Source: Lysobacter capsici
Lineage (GTDB): Bacteria > Pseudomonadota > Gammaproteobacteria > Xanthomonadales > Xanthomonadaceae
Direction: 5' to 3'
NCBI RefSeq assembly: GCF_014779555.2
Contig: NZ_CP094357.1
Span: 4,278,001 to 4,342,000 of the forward strand
Length of the DNA: 64,000 nucleotides
Made by a program: the position numbers and the translations under genes. Of this stretch, positions 27,356 to 36,811 are shown piece by piece. Each line of letters begins with the position of its first letter. Within the stretch, counting starts at the first letter, position 1. The notes beneath the pieces were generated by a model that saw nothing but the letters and a program-made list of their open reading frames with translations, did no database searches and was not told the origin of the DNA.

Positions 27356-27557
27356 TGGGAATGGAATGCGACATCAGGCGCGAGCAACAGCAACTACAAC
27401 TACAGTGGCGACGGCGACACCATTAGCCGCCGCGACAACAACAAAAACAGAGCGGCCGGGCCTCACAAACTTGCCCAATTCATCCCCCTGAACCCCTCCA
27501 GCATTGATGTCCGAATCCGGCGAGTCCCCCTCCCCGCCCGGTGCTAGCCTCCCTCCC

Positions 27558-29155
27558 ATGAACAGCAAACCCGACCCCGTCGCTACCCCCGCCCCCAGCG
27601 CCTCGCTGCCGCAATGGCAAGTGTGCGAACAGGCCCGGCTCAGCCGCGATCCGCGCTTCGACGGGTTGTTCTTCACCGCGGTGACCAGCACCGGCATCTA
27701 TTGCCGGCCGGTGTGCCCGGCGCCCGCGGCCAAGCGCGAGAACGTCAAATACTTCGGCCACGCCGCCGCGGCCGAAGCCGCCGGGTTTCGGCCGTGTTTG
27801 CGCTGCCGCCCGGAGTTGTCGCCGGCCGAAGGCGCCTGGCGCCGCGGCGATGCGGCGATCGCGCGCGCGCTCAAGTTGATCGACGAGGGCGCGCTGGCCG
27901 AACGACCGCTGGCCGCGCTGGCTGAACGCGTCGGGCTGGGCGAACGCCAGTTGCGACGCTTGTTCGTCGATCGCCTCGGCGCGCCGCCGATCGGCGTGCA
28001 CAGTACCCGCCGCCTTTTGTTCGCCAAACAGTTGCTGACCGAAACCCGCCTGCCGATCACCGAAGTCGCGATGGCCGCCGGTTTCGGCAGCCTGCGCCGC
28101 TTCAACACCACCTTCCGCGAGGCTTATCGGATGGCGCCGCGCGATCTGCGCCGGCACCCGAACGAAACCTCCGACAGCGACGGCGAAACGCTGGTGCTGC
28201 GGCTGGGCTATCGGCCGCCGTACGACTTCGCGCTGATGCTGGATTTCCTGCGCGGCCGCGCCCTGCCGGGCGTGGAAGTCGTCGACGAACACAGCTACAG
28301 CCGGGTGATCGGGCCGATCGAATCGCCGGGCTGGTTGCGGGTCAGCGCCTGGCCTAGCGTCAAGAACGAGCCGCAGCACGCGCTCAAGCTCGAATTGCAC
28401 GGGCCGGCGCCGGCGCGGCTGCTGGAGATCATCAATCGCTTGCGACGCATGTTCGATCTGGACGCCGATCCCAACGCGATCGGCGCCGCGCTATCGGTCG
28501 ATCCGCGGCTGCGCGCACTGGTCGCCAAGCGTCCCGGTCTGCGTTTGCCCAGCGGCTGGGACGGTTTCGAAATTTCGGTGCGCGCGATCCTCGGTCAACA
28601 GGTCAGCGTCGCCGCCGCGCGCACGCTCGCCTCGCGCACCGCGCAACGTTTCGGCCAGCCGCTGCCGAAAGCGTTCGGGCCCGGACTGGAGCATCTGTTC
28701 CCGACGCCCGAAGCGCTGGCCGACGCGGATCTGGCCGAAATCGGCCTGACCCGCGCCCGCGCCGACACCGTGCGCACCGTGGCGCGCGCCTTGCTCGACG
28801 GCCGGGTCGACTTCCGCACCGAACGCACGCTCGACGAGTTCGTCGCGCGCTGGGTCGCGCTGCCCGGGATCGGGCCGTGGACCGCGCACTACATCGCGCT
28901 GCGCGCGCTCGGCCATCCCGATGCGTTCCCGGCCGACGATCTGGTCCTGCAGAAAGCCCTGCCCGAAGACGGCATCCGCATGAGCGCGAAGGCGCTCAAC
29001 GCCCGCGCCGAAGCGTGGCGGCCATGGCGCGCGTACGCGGTGATCCAGATCTGGCGCGACAGCATGTCGACGCCGCTTGCGAAACCCGCGGCCAAATCCG
29101 CGATCGAGCCGCCGGGCAAATCGCCGATGAAGACGCGCAAAGCGAGGAAGGCCGC

Positions 29156-29159
<4 letters not shown>
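27558..29159 (+). CDS. Ada/AlkA fusion: DNA-3-methyladenine glycosylase II with Ada-type regulatory domain
   Basis: 533 aa from the ATG at 27558. Residues about 30-85 form the Ada metal-binding domain, with Cys49, Cys53, Cys80 and Cys83 as zinc ligands; Cys49 would accept methyl groups from phosphotriesters. An AraC-type helix-turn-helix follows (about residues 95-195, RPLAALAERVGLGERQLRRL and EVAMAAGFGSLRRFN). The C-terminal half is AlkA: VRAILGQQVSVAAARTLASR and LPGIGPWTAHYIALRALGHP with DAFPADD, the HhH-GPD glycosylase signature and catalytic Asp. It combines sensing of alkylation, transcriptional activation and base excision. The stop overlaps the start of ogt, giving a compact alkylation-repair operon. 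Confidence 0.93.
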
Positions 29160-29698
<539 letters not shown>

Positions 29699-29736
29699 TC
29701 GCGGCGGGTCGCAGAACGCGACCCCACCCAGCGAGT

Positions 29737-31014
29737 TCAATCTGCCAGCAACGCCCGCAAGGTCCGCGCATACCGCGCCGCGATCGCCGCATGCTCGCGA
29801 TGACGCCCGTCGGCGACGACCTGGCGACCGCCGACATGCACTTCGCGCAGCACGCTGCGATTGCCGCTGAACAACCAGCGGTCGATGCAGTCCTCGTCGC
29901 TCGCGCCGGCCAGTGCCGGCGCATCGCCATCCAGAGTCAGCGTATCGCCATCGAGGCTGGCCTGATCGAAACCGGTCGAACGCGATGCGCTCGCGACCAC
30001 ATCGCGCAGCAGGGTTTCGCCGACGCTGCTCGACGCCTCGCCGACCGCGATGTTGCGCCGGCGCGTGAGCAGGCGCTGGCCGTATTCCAGCCAGCGCAAT
30101 TCCTCGACCGGCGACACCGAAATATGCGAGTCCGAGCCCACGCCCCAAAACCCGCCGGCATCGAGGTAATCGCGCAGCGGGAAGAAGCCGTCGCCCAGAT
30201 TGGCCTCGGTGGTGGTGCAGATCGCCACGGTCGCGCCGCTGCGGGCGATGCCCTGCACTTCCGCCTCGTCGAGGTGGGTGGCATGCACCAGGGTCCAGCG
30301 TTCGTCGACCTGCGCATGCTCCAGCAGCCATTGCACCGGCCGCGCCTTGCGCACGGCGAGGCAGTCCTCGACCTCGGCGACCTGTTCGGCGATATGCACA
30401 TGCACCCGGCTGTCGGCCGGCAACGCCGCGAGTACTTCGCGCATCGGCCCGGGCGGCACCGCGCGCAGGCTGTGCAGGCAGCAGCCCACCCGCAGCAGTT
30501 CGTCGGCTTCGCCGCGCAGGGTGTCGAGCAAGCTCAGATACGCGTCGACCTCGTGACCGAAGCGGCGCTGGCGTTCGCCGAGCGGACGTTCGTCGAAGCC
30601 GCCGGTCATGTACAGCACCGGCAGCAAGGTCATGCGGATGCCGGTTTCGCGCGCGGCGGCGATCAGCGCGCGCGACATCGCCGCCGGGTCGGCGTAGGGC
30701 CGGCCGTCGGGCGCGTGATGCAGATAATGGAACTCGCACACGCTGGTGTAGCCGGCTTCGAGCATCTCCACGTACAACTGGGTCGCGACCGCGTGCAGCG
30801 CCTCGGGGGTGAAGCGCGCGGCGAACCGGTACATGGTTTCGCGCCAGGTCCAGAAGCTGTCGGCGGGGTTGGTCTGGCGCTCGGCCATGCCGGCCATCGC
30901 GCGCTGGAACGCGTGCGAATGCAGGTTGGCGATGCCCGGCACGACGCGATCGCCGGCGGCGTCGCCGCGCCAGCCGGCGGGGGTCCAGATGCGGTGGGAG
31001 GCGGGAATGGTCAT
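29737..31014 (-). CDS. hutF: Formimidoylglutamate deiminase
   Basis: 425 aa. It deiminates N-formimidoyl-glutamate to N-formylglutamate and ammonia, the fourth step in the five-step histidine pathway of many proteobacteria. Amidohydrolase metal motifs are [38 protein letters not shown] and [10 protein letters not shown]. The N terminus is shorter than in typical HutF: only about 25 residues precede the first metal motif, whereas about 60 are usual, so part of the small beta-domain is missing. It is divergent from hutI, 66 bases apart. Confidence 0.9.
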   Translation of the reverse strand: MTIPASHRIWTPAGWRGDAAGDRVVPGIANLHSHAFQRAMAGMAERQTNPADSFWTWRETMYRFAARFTPEALHAVATQLYVEMLEAGYTSVCEFHYLHHAPDGRPYADPAAMSRALIAAARETGIRMTLLPVLYMTGGFDERPLGERQRRFGHEVDAYLSLLDTLRGEADELLRVGCCLHSLRAVPPGPMREVLAALPADSRVHVHIAEQVAEVEDCLAVRKARPVQWLLEHAQVDERWTLVHATHLDEAEVQGIARSGATVAICTTTEANLGDGFFPLRDYLDAGGFWGVGSDSHISVSPVEELRWLEYGQRLLTRRRNIAVGEASSSVGETLLRDVVASASRSTGFDQASLDGDTLTLDGDAPALAGASDEDCIDRWLFSGNRSVLREVHVGGRQVVADGRHREHAAIAARYARTLRALLAD

Positions 31015-31080
31015 GCGCGCATTCTCGCCTGCGCGGCGGCGCAACGCGACCATCGCGCACGAGCGACTAGAATCGGCACT

Positions 31081-32340
31081 ATGACCGCCTCTACTTCCGC
31101 CCCTCACAACCACCGCTACGACGGCCTGATCCTCGGCGCCTCGCTCGCCACCCTCGACTGCGCCGACGGCTACGGCGAGATCGCCGACGCCGCGCTGGCC
31201 TGGCGCGACGGCCGCATCGCCCACATCGGCCCGCGCTCCGCGTTGGACGCCGAGCCGGCCGAGCTGGCGACCACGGTGATCCACGCCGACGGCTGGATCA
31301 CCCCCGGCCTGATCGACTGCCACACCCACCTGGTGTTCGCCGGCGACCGCGCGCGCGAGTTCGAGCTGCGTCTGCAGGGCGCGAGTTACGAAGCCATCGC
31401 CCGCGCCGGCGGCGGCATCGTCTCCAGCGTTCGCGCCACCCGCGAAGCCAGCGAGGACGAGCTGCTGCGCCAGTCGCTGCCGCGCGCGCGCGCGCTGCTG
31501 GCCGACGGCGCGACCAGCCTGGAGATCAAGTCCGGCTACGGCCTGGACTTCGACAACGAACGCAAGATGCTGCGGGTCGCGCGCCGGATCGGCGAGATCC
31601 TCGGCGTGCGGGTGCGCACCACCTACCTCGGCGCGCATGCGCTGCCGCCGGAATACAGCGACCGCGCCGACGCCTACATCGACGCGGTCTGCGAGTGGAT
31701 GCCGCGCCTGCACGCGGAAGCGCTGATCGATGCGGTCGATGCGTTCTGCGAAGGCATCGGCTTCAGCCCGGCGCAGACCCGACGCGTGTTCGAAACCGCG
31801 CGCGCGCTCGGCCTGCCGGTCAAGCTGCATGCCGACCAGCTCAGCGATCTCGGCGGCGGCGCATTGGCCGCCGCGTTCGATGGGCTATCGGCCGATCATG
31901 TCGAACACACCTCGCTCGACAGCGTGCGCGCGATGGCCGAGCACGGCACGGTCGCGGTGCTGCTGCCCGGCGCGTTCCATGTGCTGCGCGAAACCAAGCT
32001 ACCGCCGCTGCAGGCGTTCCGCGATCACTGTGTGGCGATGGCGGTGGCGACCGACTGCAATCCGGGCACCTCGCCCTTGCTGTCGCTGCGCCAGGCCATG
32101 CAGCTGTCCTGCACGCATTTCCGTCTGACTCCCGAGGAAGCGCTGCGCGGCGCCACCGTGCATGCGGCGCGCGCGTTGGGGCTGGTCGATGCGGGCGTGC
32201 TGCGGGTCGGTGCGCGCGCGGACTTCGTGCAGTGGGATATCGGGCATCCGGCCGAGCTGTGTTACTGGCTCGGCGTGCGGCTGGCGCGACGGGTGGTCGC
32301 GGGTGGGCGGGTGCTGGTGGAACGTGGCGAGCGGGATTGA
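31081..32340 (+). CDS. hutI: Imidazolonepropionase
   Basis: 419 aa. It hydrolyses imidazolonepropionate, the product of HutU, to formimidoylglutamate, the substrate of HutF. Amidohydrolase motifs are [56 protein letters not shown], and [10 protein letters not shown]. The chosen ATG at 31081 gives an N terminus of normal length. It is transcribed away from hutF; the shared 66-base promoter region suggests common control of both steps. Confidence 0.96.
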   Translation: MTASTSAPHNHRYDGLILGASLATLDCADGYGEIADAALAWRDGRIAHIGPRSALDAEPAELATTVIHADGWITPGLIDCHTHLVFAGDRAREFELRLQGASYEAIARAGGGIVSSVRATREASEDELLRQSLPRARALLADGATSLEIKSGYGLDFDNERKMLRVARRIGEILGVRVRTTYLGAHALPPEYSDRADAYIDAVCEWMPRLHAEALIDAVDAFCEGIGFSPAQTRRVFETARALGLPVKLHADQLSDLGGGALAAAFDGLSADHVEHTSLDSVRAMAEHGTVAVLLPGAFHVLRETKLPPLQAFRDHCVAMAVATDCNPGTSPLLSLRQAMQLSCTHFRLTPEEALRGATVHAARALGLVDAGVLRVGARADFVQWDIGHPAELCYWLGVRLARRVVAGGRVLVERGERD

Positions 32341-32883
32341 TGCGCGGGGCTGGCGATTAGTGTCGATGGCTGACTATCAATGACCCATGGTGTGGAGCAT
32401 GTCTGAGCGAATGGGTGGGGCATGTCCACCGAAAGCGTCGACGTTGTCCCATCCATCGCCCCCCCTTCGAAACAACATCGCCCCCTTTGAAAAAGGGGGC
32501 CGCGCCGGCGCGGGTACGAAGTCTCTGCATACTCGATAGCGCGGGGGGATTTGCTTTTTTGCCGCGGCAACGCTTGACGTCGCGGTTAAAAGCGAATCCC
32601 CCCTGCCCCCCTTTTCCAAAGGGGGGAACAGCACGGGCTTTCGTGGGGAGCAGAGCAAGCATGTTCGTTGGAAGCAGCACAAGCGTGCAGACATGAAAGC
32701 GGCAAGCCGCGCGTATGCGAGCCAGTGTCTTTCACGTATGCGCCCTGCCCACATCGCACCCGTATCGCGCCCACCTCGCCCCACCAACGCTGCGCCGCCG
32801 CAAGGCTCCATCCTCGCGCTGTTGTACGCTGGGCGTCCGCCGCGCCGCACGATGCGCGCGGTTCAACCCGATCCGGAGGTCAT
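32341..32883. other. Intergenic region with a palindromic element
   Basis: About 540 bases. It holds the palindromic element copy B (32481-32628). Beyond that I see no gene; the remaining 250 bases must contain the promoter of the dipeptidase gene. Confidence 0.5.
32481..32628. repeat. Palindromic intergenic element, copy B
   Basis: It opens with CCCCCTTTGAAAAAGGGGG, has an insert of about 50 bases, then GGGGGGATTTGCTTTT, and closes with AAAAGCGAATCCCCCC and CCCCCCTTTTCCAAAGGGGGG. It is located after hutI. Confidence 0.8.
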
Positions 32884-34098
32884 GTGCGCATCGCCGTTCT
32901 CGCTTTAGCCGTCGCCGCTGTCGCCCTGTCGTCGCCGCTGATCGCGCAAGCCGATCAGCCCCTCAGCGCCGGCCAGCGCTTCGCCCAGGACGCGATCATC
33001 GTCGATACCCACATCGATGCGCCCAGCCTGCTGCTGCGCAACTGGAACGACCTCGGTCTGGACACGCCCAAGGTCGAGTTCGACTACCCGCGCGCGCGTC
33101 AGGGCGGGCTGGATGTCGCCTTCATGTCGATCTACACCTCGCCGGCCGAAGATGCCGCCGGCACCGCGACCCAGACCGCGCACACCCAGATCGATGCGGT
33201 CGAGGCGATGGTGGGACGCCGCCCCGATCAGTTCGCGGTGCTGCGCAGCCCGAAGGATCTCGAACGCCTGCACCAGCGCGGCCAGCGCGTGCTGCTGGCG
33301 CTGGGCATGGAGAACGGCGCGCCGATCGGCGACGACCTGTCCAGGCTCAAGCTGTTCCACGCGCGCGGCGTGCGCTACATCACCCTCGCCCACAGCGAGG
33401 ACAACCGGATCAGCGATTCGTCCTACGACAAGCACCACAAGTGGAAGGGTCTGAGCCCGTTCGGCGAGCAAGTCGTCGACGAGATGAACCGGCTCGGCAT
33501 CATGGTCGACGTCTCGCACCTGTCCGACGACGCGGTGCGCGACGTGCTCGCGCGCAGCAAGGCGCCGGTGATCGCCAGCCACTCGGGCCTGCGCCACTTC
33601 ACTCCCGGCTTCGAACGCAATCTCAGCGACGAGTTGGCCAAGGCGGTCGCGGCCAAGGGCGGCGTGGTCCAGGTAGTGTTCGGCAACGCCTTCGTCGACC
33701 CGGCCTCGGCCGCCGACACCCAGGCCTATTTCGACGCCAGCGCCAAGTTCGAACAGGAACAGGCCGCGGCGCGCGCGCGCGGCGACAAGCCGCGCAGCGA
33801 AAAGGAATTCGACGACGCCTGGCAGGCGGCGCATCCGCCGCGCACGGTCAAGATCGATGCGGTGCTCGATCAGATCGATTACGGCATCAAGCTGCTCGGC
33901 GCCGATCATGTCGGCATCGGCTCGGACTTCGACGGCGTCAGCGGCGCCTTGCCCGAAGGACTGAAGTCGGTCGCCGACTATCCGAACCTGATCGAAGGGC
34001 TGAAGGCGCGCGGCCATTCCGACGAGACCATCCGCAAGGTACTCGGCGGCAATCTGCTGCGCGTGTGGGGCCGGGTCGAGGCCTTGGCGACGCCATGA
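32884..34098 (+). CDS. Secreted membrane-dipeptidase-type peptidase (M19)
   Basis: 404 aa from a GTG start at 32884, four bases after GGAGG; an overlapping ATG at 32883 is in another frame and stops after eight codons. A signal peptide (LALAVAAVALSSPLIAQA) is followed by the M19 TIM barrel: IIVDTHIDAPSLLL with the first zinc ligands, TLAHSEDNRISDSS, MVDVSHLSDDAVRDVL, IASHSGLRHFTPGFERNLSD, and HVGIGSDFDG. It should split dipeptides, including those with D-residues, in the periplasm. The stop overlaps the next gene. Confidence 0.93.
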   Translation: MRIAVLALAVAAVALSSPLIAQADQPLSAGQRFAQDAIIVDTHIDAPSLLLRNWNDLGLDTPKVEFDYPRARQGGLDVAFMSIYTSPAEDAAGTATQTAHTQIDAVEAMVGRRPDQFAVLRSPKDLERLHQRGQRVLLALGMENGAPIGDDLSRLKLFHARGVRYITLAHSEDNRISDSSYDKHHKWKGLSPFGEQVVDEMNRLGIMVDVSHLSDDAVRDVLARSKAPVIASHSGLRHFTPGFERNLSDELAKAVAAKGGVVQVVFGNAFVDPASAADTQAYFDASAKFEQEQAAARARGDKPRSEKEFDDAWQAAHPPRTVKIDAVLDQIDYGIKLLGADHVGIGSDFDGVSGALPEGLKSVADYPNLIEGLKARGHSDETIRKVLGGNLLRVWGRVEALATP

Positions 34099-34937
34099 GC
34101 GAACCGACCGACACGCAGGCGACGCACGCGTTCGAACCGATCGCGGCCAATCCGGGTTCGGCCAGTTACGGCCACCTGACCTTCGCCCCCGAGGGCGAGG
34201 AAAGCTGGGTCGAACCGTTCGACCTGACCGAACTGGCGGCGAAGGTGCTCGGCGAACTCGGCCACGAAGTCCGCGTCGACGGCGACTGGATCGAATTGCC
34301 CGCCAGCGGCCTGTACCTGCTGCCGCAGTTGATCGAATTCGATATCCGACCCGACGGCAACATCCACGTCGCCACGACCATGCAGTGCAACCACGCCACC
34401 TTGTTGCCGCAGGGTTTGTTCGAGTATCAGTACTCGGTCCAGGAAACCTTCGACGAAGCCGCCGCGCTCGGTTTCAATCAGTGGGCGCGCACCGACCTGC
34501 CGGTGCTGCTCGACGCGACCCGCGACACCGCCGAATCGTGCATGCAGATGCGCATGGATTTCCCCGCCGAAGGCGATCGCCCGGCCTACGCGCGACGCGT
34601 GCTGTTCGGACCGGTCGCGCATTACGGCCGGGTGCCGCGCGAGGCCGCCACGAATGAAGACGGCGACGATGACGAGGGCGAGCACGACTTCTGCCCGTGC
34701 TGTCTGTTCACCAACTCCATCGACACCTTTGAACCGCTGCTTCACAGCGAAGCGCTGTACGGCCTGCGCCTGTTCGCCTCGCGCGACGAGGACGGCGAGT
34801 GCCAGTCCGACTGCCGCGCCAACGGCGAGGAATGGCCGCAGGGCCTGGCGGCCTTGCGCGCCTATGCCGCCACCTGGCCGGGCACGCATATGGAGTACCG
34901 CAAGCAGTACGTGATCGTGCAGAGCGTCGTCGACTGA
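34095..34937 (+). CDS. Hypothetical protein coupled to the M19 peptidase
   Basis: 280 aa. The ATG at 34095 overlaps the TGA of the dipeptidase gene, so it is translationally coupled. It is soluble and acidic, without a signal peptide or membrane helix. Features visible are ELPASGLYLLPQLIEFD, THLATTM-like strands around residue 90 (VATTMQCNH), and a CPCCLF motif preceded by an acidic stretch (EDGDDDEGEHDFCPCC) with another pair CQSDC further on, which could bind metal. I do not recognise the family with certainty. A terminator follows. Confidence 0.75.
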   Translation: MSEPTDTQATHAFEPIAANPGSASYGHLTFAPEGEESWVEPFDLTELAAKVLGELGHEVRVDGDWIELPASGLYLLPQLIEFDIRPDGNIHVATTMQCNHATLLPQGLFEYQYSVQETFDEAAALGFNQWARTDLPVLLDATRDTAESCMQMRMDFPAEGDRPAYARRVLFGPVAHYGRVPREAATNEDGDDDEGEHDFCPCCLFTNSIDTFEPLLHSEALYGLRLFASRDEDGECQSDCRANGEEWPQGLAALRAYAATWPGTHMEYRKQYVIVQSVVD

Positions 34938-34992
34938 AACGATGGTTCGCCTGCCGCGGCGCGCGGCCGCGCGAATCTCGCGCGCACAAAAA

Positions 34993-35017
34993 AGCCCGGT
35001 TCGCACCGGGCTTTTTC
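34993..35017. terminator. Bidirectional terminator
   Basis: AGCCCGGT (34993-35000) pairs with ACCGGGCT (35005-35012), with A residues on the left and TTTTT on the right. It serves the plus-strand operon and the convergent Ax21-like gene. Confidence 0.9.
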
Positions 35018-35037
35018 GTTTAAAACCGACGCAACGA

Positions 35038-35673
35038 TCAGAAGCTGGCGCGGATGCCCAGGCTCAGCTGATTGTGGTCGTCGCCGAATTCGGCTTCGCC
35101 GACGAGGCCCCAGATGTGGTTGAACTTGACCTGGGCGCCGATGGTGCCGCTGAACTCGCTGTCGTACGCGTCGCCGTCGGTGTAGTTGGCCTTGACCCAG
35201 CCTTCGAAGTTGCTGGCCAGCTTGCCGCGCAGACCGACCGAAGCGCGGAAGTCGTCGGCGCGCTCGAACTCGTCGTCCTCCTCGACCTCCACATCGGTGC
35301 CCACATAGCTCAGCTCGCCGGTCCAGTCGACGCGGTCCGACAGCGTGTGGTGGTAACCGAAGCCGACTTCGTACTGGGACAGGTCGATGCCGACTTCGCC
35401 CAGCTTGATGTCACGAAAGCGCACCGCGACATCGTCGTCGCCCTGGCGGTAACCGCCGAACAGGTGGAACGCATCGCCCAGCGCGACCGAGCCCTTGATG
35501 TAGCCGCCGTTGGCCTTGATGTCGTCGACCGAATAATCGGGGTCGACGGTCGGCAGCTCGACCTTGCTCTGCGAGGCGCCGAACTCGACGTAGGAATAGC
35601 TCAGACCGTCGGCGGCCGCGGCGGCCGAGGAAGCGGTGGCGAGAAGAATGGCCAGCGCGAGTTGCTTCTTCAT
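35038..35673 (-). CDS. Ax21-family outer-membrane beta-barrel protein
   Basis: 211 aa. A signal peptide (LALAILLATASSAAAAA) is followed by alternating strands of an eight-stranded barrel ending in Phe (LSLGIRASF), the outer-membrane insertion signal. LSYSYVEFGA, GDAFHLFGGYRQG, and QYEVGFGYHHTLSD are typical of the Ax21 family of Xanthomonas and relatives. Ax21 was proposed as a secreted quorum or immunity factor, but key papers were withdrawn; the barrel assignment is safer. The physiological role is not known. Confidence 0.85.
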   Translation of the reverse strand: MKKQLALAILLATASSAAAAADGLSYSYVEFGASQSKVELPTVDPDYSVDDIKANGGYIKGSVALGDAFHLFGGYRQGDDDVAVRFRDIKLGEVGIDLSQYEVGFGYHHTLSDRVDWTGELSYVGTDVEVEEDDEFERADDFRASVGLRGKLASNFEGWVKANYTDGDAYDSEFSGTIGAQVKFNHIWGLVGEAEFGDDHNQLSLGIRASF

Positions 35674-35858
35674 AAAGATCCCCTTGATCCTTGAATTGGT
35701 TAGACGTCCCTTTCCCCGGGAACGGCGCGCATCTTAATGAAAAAATCACATTCCGTGAAGTTTTTTTGATCGCGCTCACACAAACACACAAATTCCATGT
35801 AAGTCACGGCACCGCAATCGACATCGCATGCGTAATCGCGGCGCCCCGCGGGCAAAAG

Positions 35859-35884
35859 AAAAGCCCCGCGAGGCGGGGCTTTTC
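35859..35884. terminator. Terminator after the THX gene
   Basis: AAAAGCCCCGC (35859-35869) pairs with GCGGGGCTTT (35873-35882) with a three-base loop; the T run on the minus strand follows the stem. It ends the THX transcript. Confidence 0.88.
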
Positions 35885-35911
35885 GTCAGGCGGAACAACC
35901 GGCGGGCCGGA

Positions 35912-36103
35912 TTATTCCTTGCTCGCGGCCTTCTTCGCGACGACCTTCTTGGCCGGCGCCTTGGCGACGGCGGTCTTGGCGGCCTTCTTCACCGCCGGGG
36001 CGGCGGCGGTGCCGGCGGCCTTGGTCACGGCCTTGCTGCGGGCGTTGCCGTAGCTGGAGTTGTAGCGCTTGCCCTTGGCGGTCTTGCGGTCGCCTTTACC
36101 CAT
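35912..36103 (-). CDS. 30S ribosomal protein THX with Ala/Lys-rich tail
   Basis: 63 aa. TAGGAG eight bases upstream supports the ATG at 36103. MGKGDRKTAKGKRYNSSYGN is the THX signature (bacterial Thx peptides share MGKGDxKTxxGK...GSYGxxR), found at the head of the 30S subunit. Thermus THX has only 26 residues; here about 40 residues of Ala, Lys and Val (AAPAVKKAAKTAVAKAPAK) are added, like a histone-H1-type tail. A terminator follows. Confidence 0.85.
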   Translation of the reverse strand: MGKGDRKTAKGKRYNSSYGNARSKAVTKAAGTAAAPAVKKAAKTAVAKAPAKKVVAKKAASKE

Positions 36104-36300
36104 GGTCGTGCTCCTAATTAAGACGTTGAACGTTGTATCGAATGGTGGTCCGCGCAGACTGCAGGCGGGTCGGCCAGAGGACCCGGACCGCCTCTGGATG
36201 AAGAGATCGGACCGGCTACCGGCGCAGCGCGGCCGCGCGCGAGGCTGCGAAGCCTAGCACAAGCGTCCGGACTCGGCCTCCAGACCGGAGGCGATGGCCC

Positions 36301-36708
36301 TCAGTGGGCGCAGCTGGCGTCGTGGACGTGGCCGTGGTTGAGCCGCAGATTGGCCAGATGGGCCAGGCCGACCAGGGTGCCGCCGAAGGTCATCACGATC
36401 GCATGCGGCAACAGCGCGCCGTGCAGCGGCGGGTACAGCACCCCGCTCCACAACACGATCAGGCCCGGAATCAGCAGCGACAGCGCGCGCACCGCGTGGT
36501 GGCGGCGATACCCCGACCACACGCTGAAACCGCCCAGCAAGGTGGCGAAGATCACGAACGCGAGTTCGAAGCGATGGCCGAACCAGCTGGACAGGCCCAG
36601 CGAGGGCAGCACCGCGATCAGCAACGGCAGGGCGGCGCAATGCACGGCGCAGGCCAGCGAGCCGACAGCGCCGATTCGGTCCAACAGGCCGCGTAGAAAT
36701 GAAGGCAT
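36301..36708 (-). CDS. MerC-domain integral membrane protein
   Basis: 135 aa with four predicted membrane helices. The first contains GSLACAVHCAALPLLIAV; the CAVHC cysteine pair (CX3C) is the metal-binding feature of MerC, a mercury-uptake protein. Here it is not in a mer operon. The gene is divergent from a ZnuD-like receptor and both share a strong Zur box, so transport of zinc or another divalent metal is more likely. The C terminus is His-rich (NHGHVHDASCAH), which fits metal binding. The start at 36708 gives the full first helix. Confidence 0.85.
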   Translation of the reverse strand: MPSFLRGLLDRIGAVGSLACAVHCAALPLLIAVLPSLGLSSWFGHRFELAFVIFATLLGGFSVWSGYRRHHAVRALSLLIPGLIVLWSGVLYPPLHGALLPHAIVMTFGGTLVGLAHLANLRLNHGHVHDASCAH

Positions 36709-36740
36709 GGGGGATGACTTCTGGGATGGTTGTCAATTCA

Positions 36741-36763
36741 GTATCGTTACTTTATAACATTTC
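36741..36763. promoter_or_regulatory. Zur box between the MerC-like gene and znuD
   Basis: Read on the minus strand the site begins GAAATGTTATA and continues AAGTAACGATAC. The left half matches the gammaproteobacterial Zur consensus (GAAATGTTATANTATAACATTTC) fully and the right half at most positions. It sits between the two divergent starts (36708 and 36812), and zur itself lies in the same neighbourhood. Confidence 0.8.
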
Positions 36764-36811
36764 ACCCAGGCCCGCCAGCCTCCCCCACCATTCATTTCCA
36801 GTCGGTCCGCC

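Larger units (their letters stand above)
26504..27557. other. Gene-free repeat island
   Basis: More than 1 kb without a credible gene. It contains three REP-like units (26601-26625, 26694-26718, 26766-26790) and a long inverted repeat (26841-27040 against 27156-27355). The short reading frames inside the repeat arms are by-products: they encode similar low-complexity peptides ending in KAFFFGYxSFVA on both strands. Confidence 0.75.

Noticed and set aside
26799-27393. Several short open frames with peptides ending KAFFFGYxSFVAxDKRK
   Set aside because: They are inside the arms of the inverted repeat, occur on both strands with the same sequence, and have no ribosome-binding sites; they follow from the repeat sequence itself.
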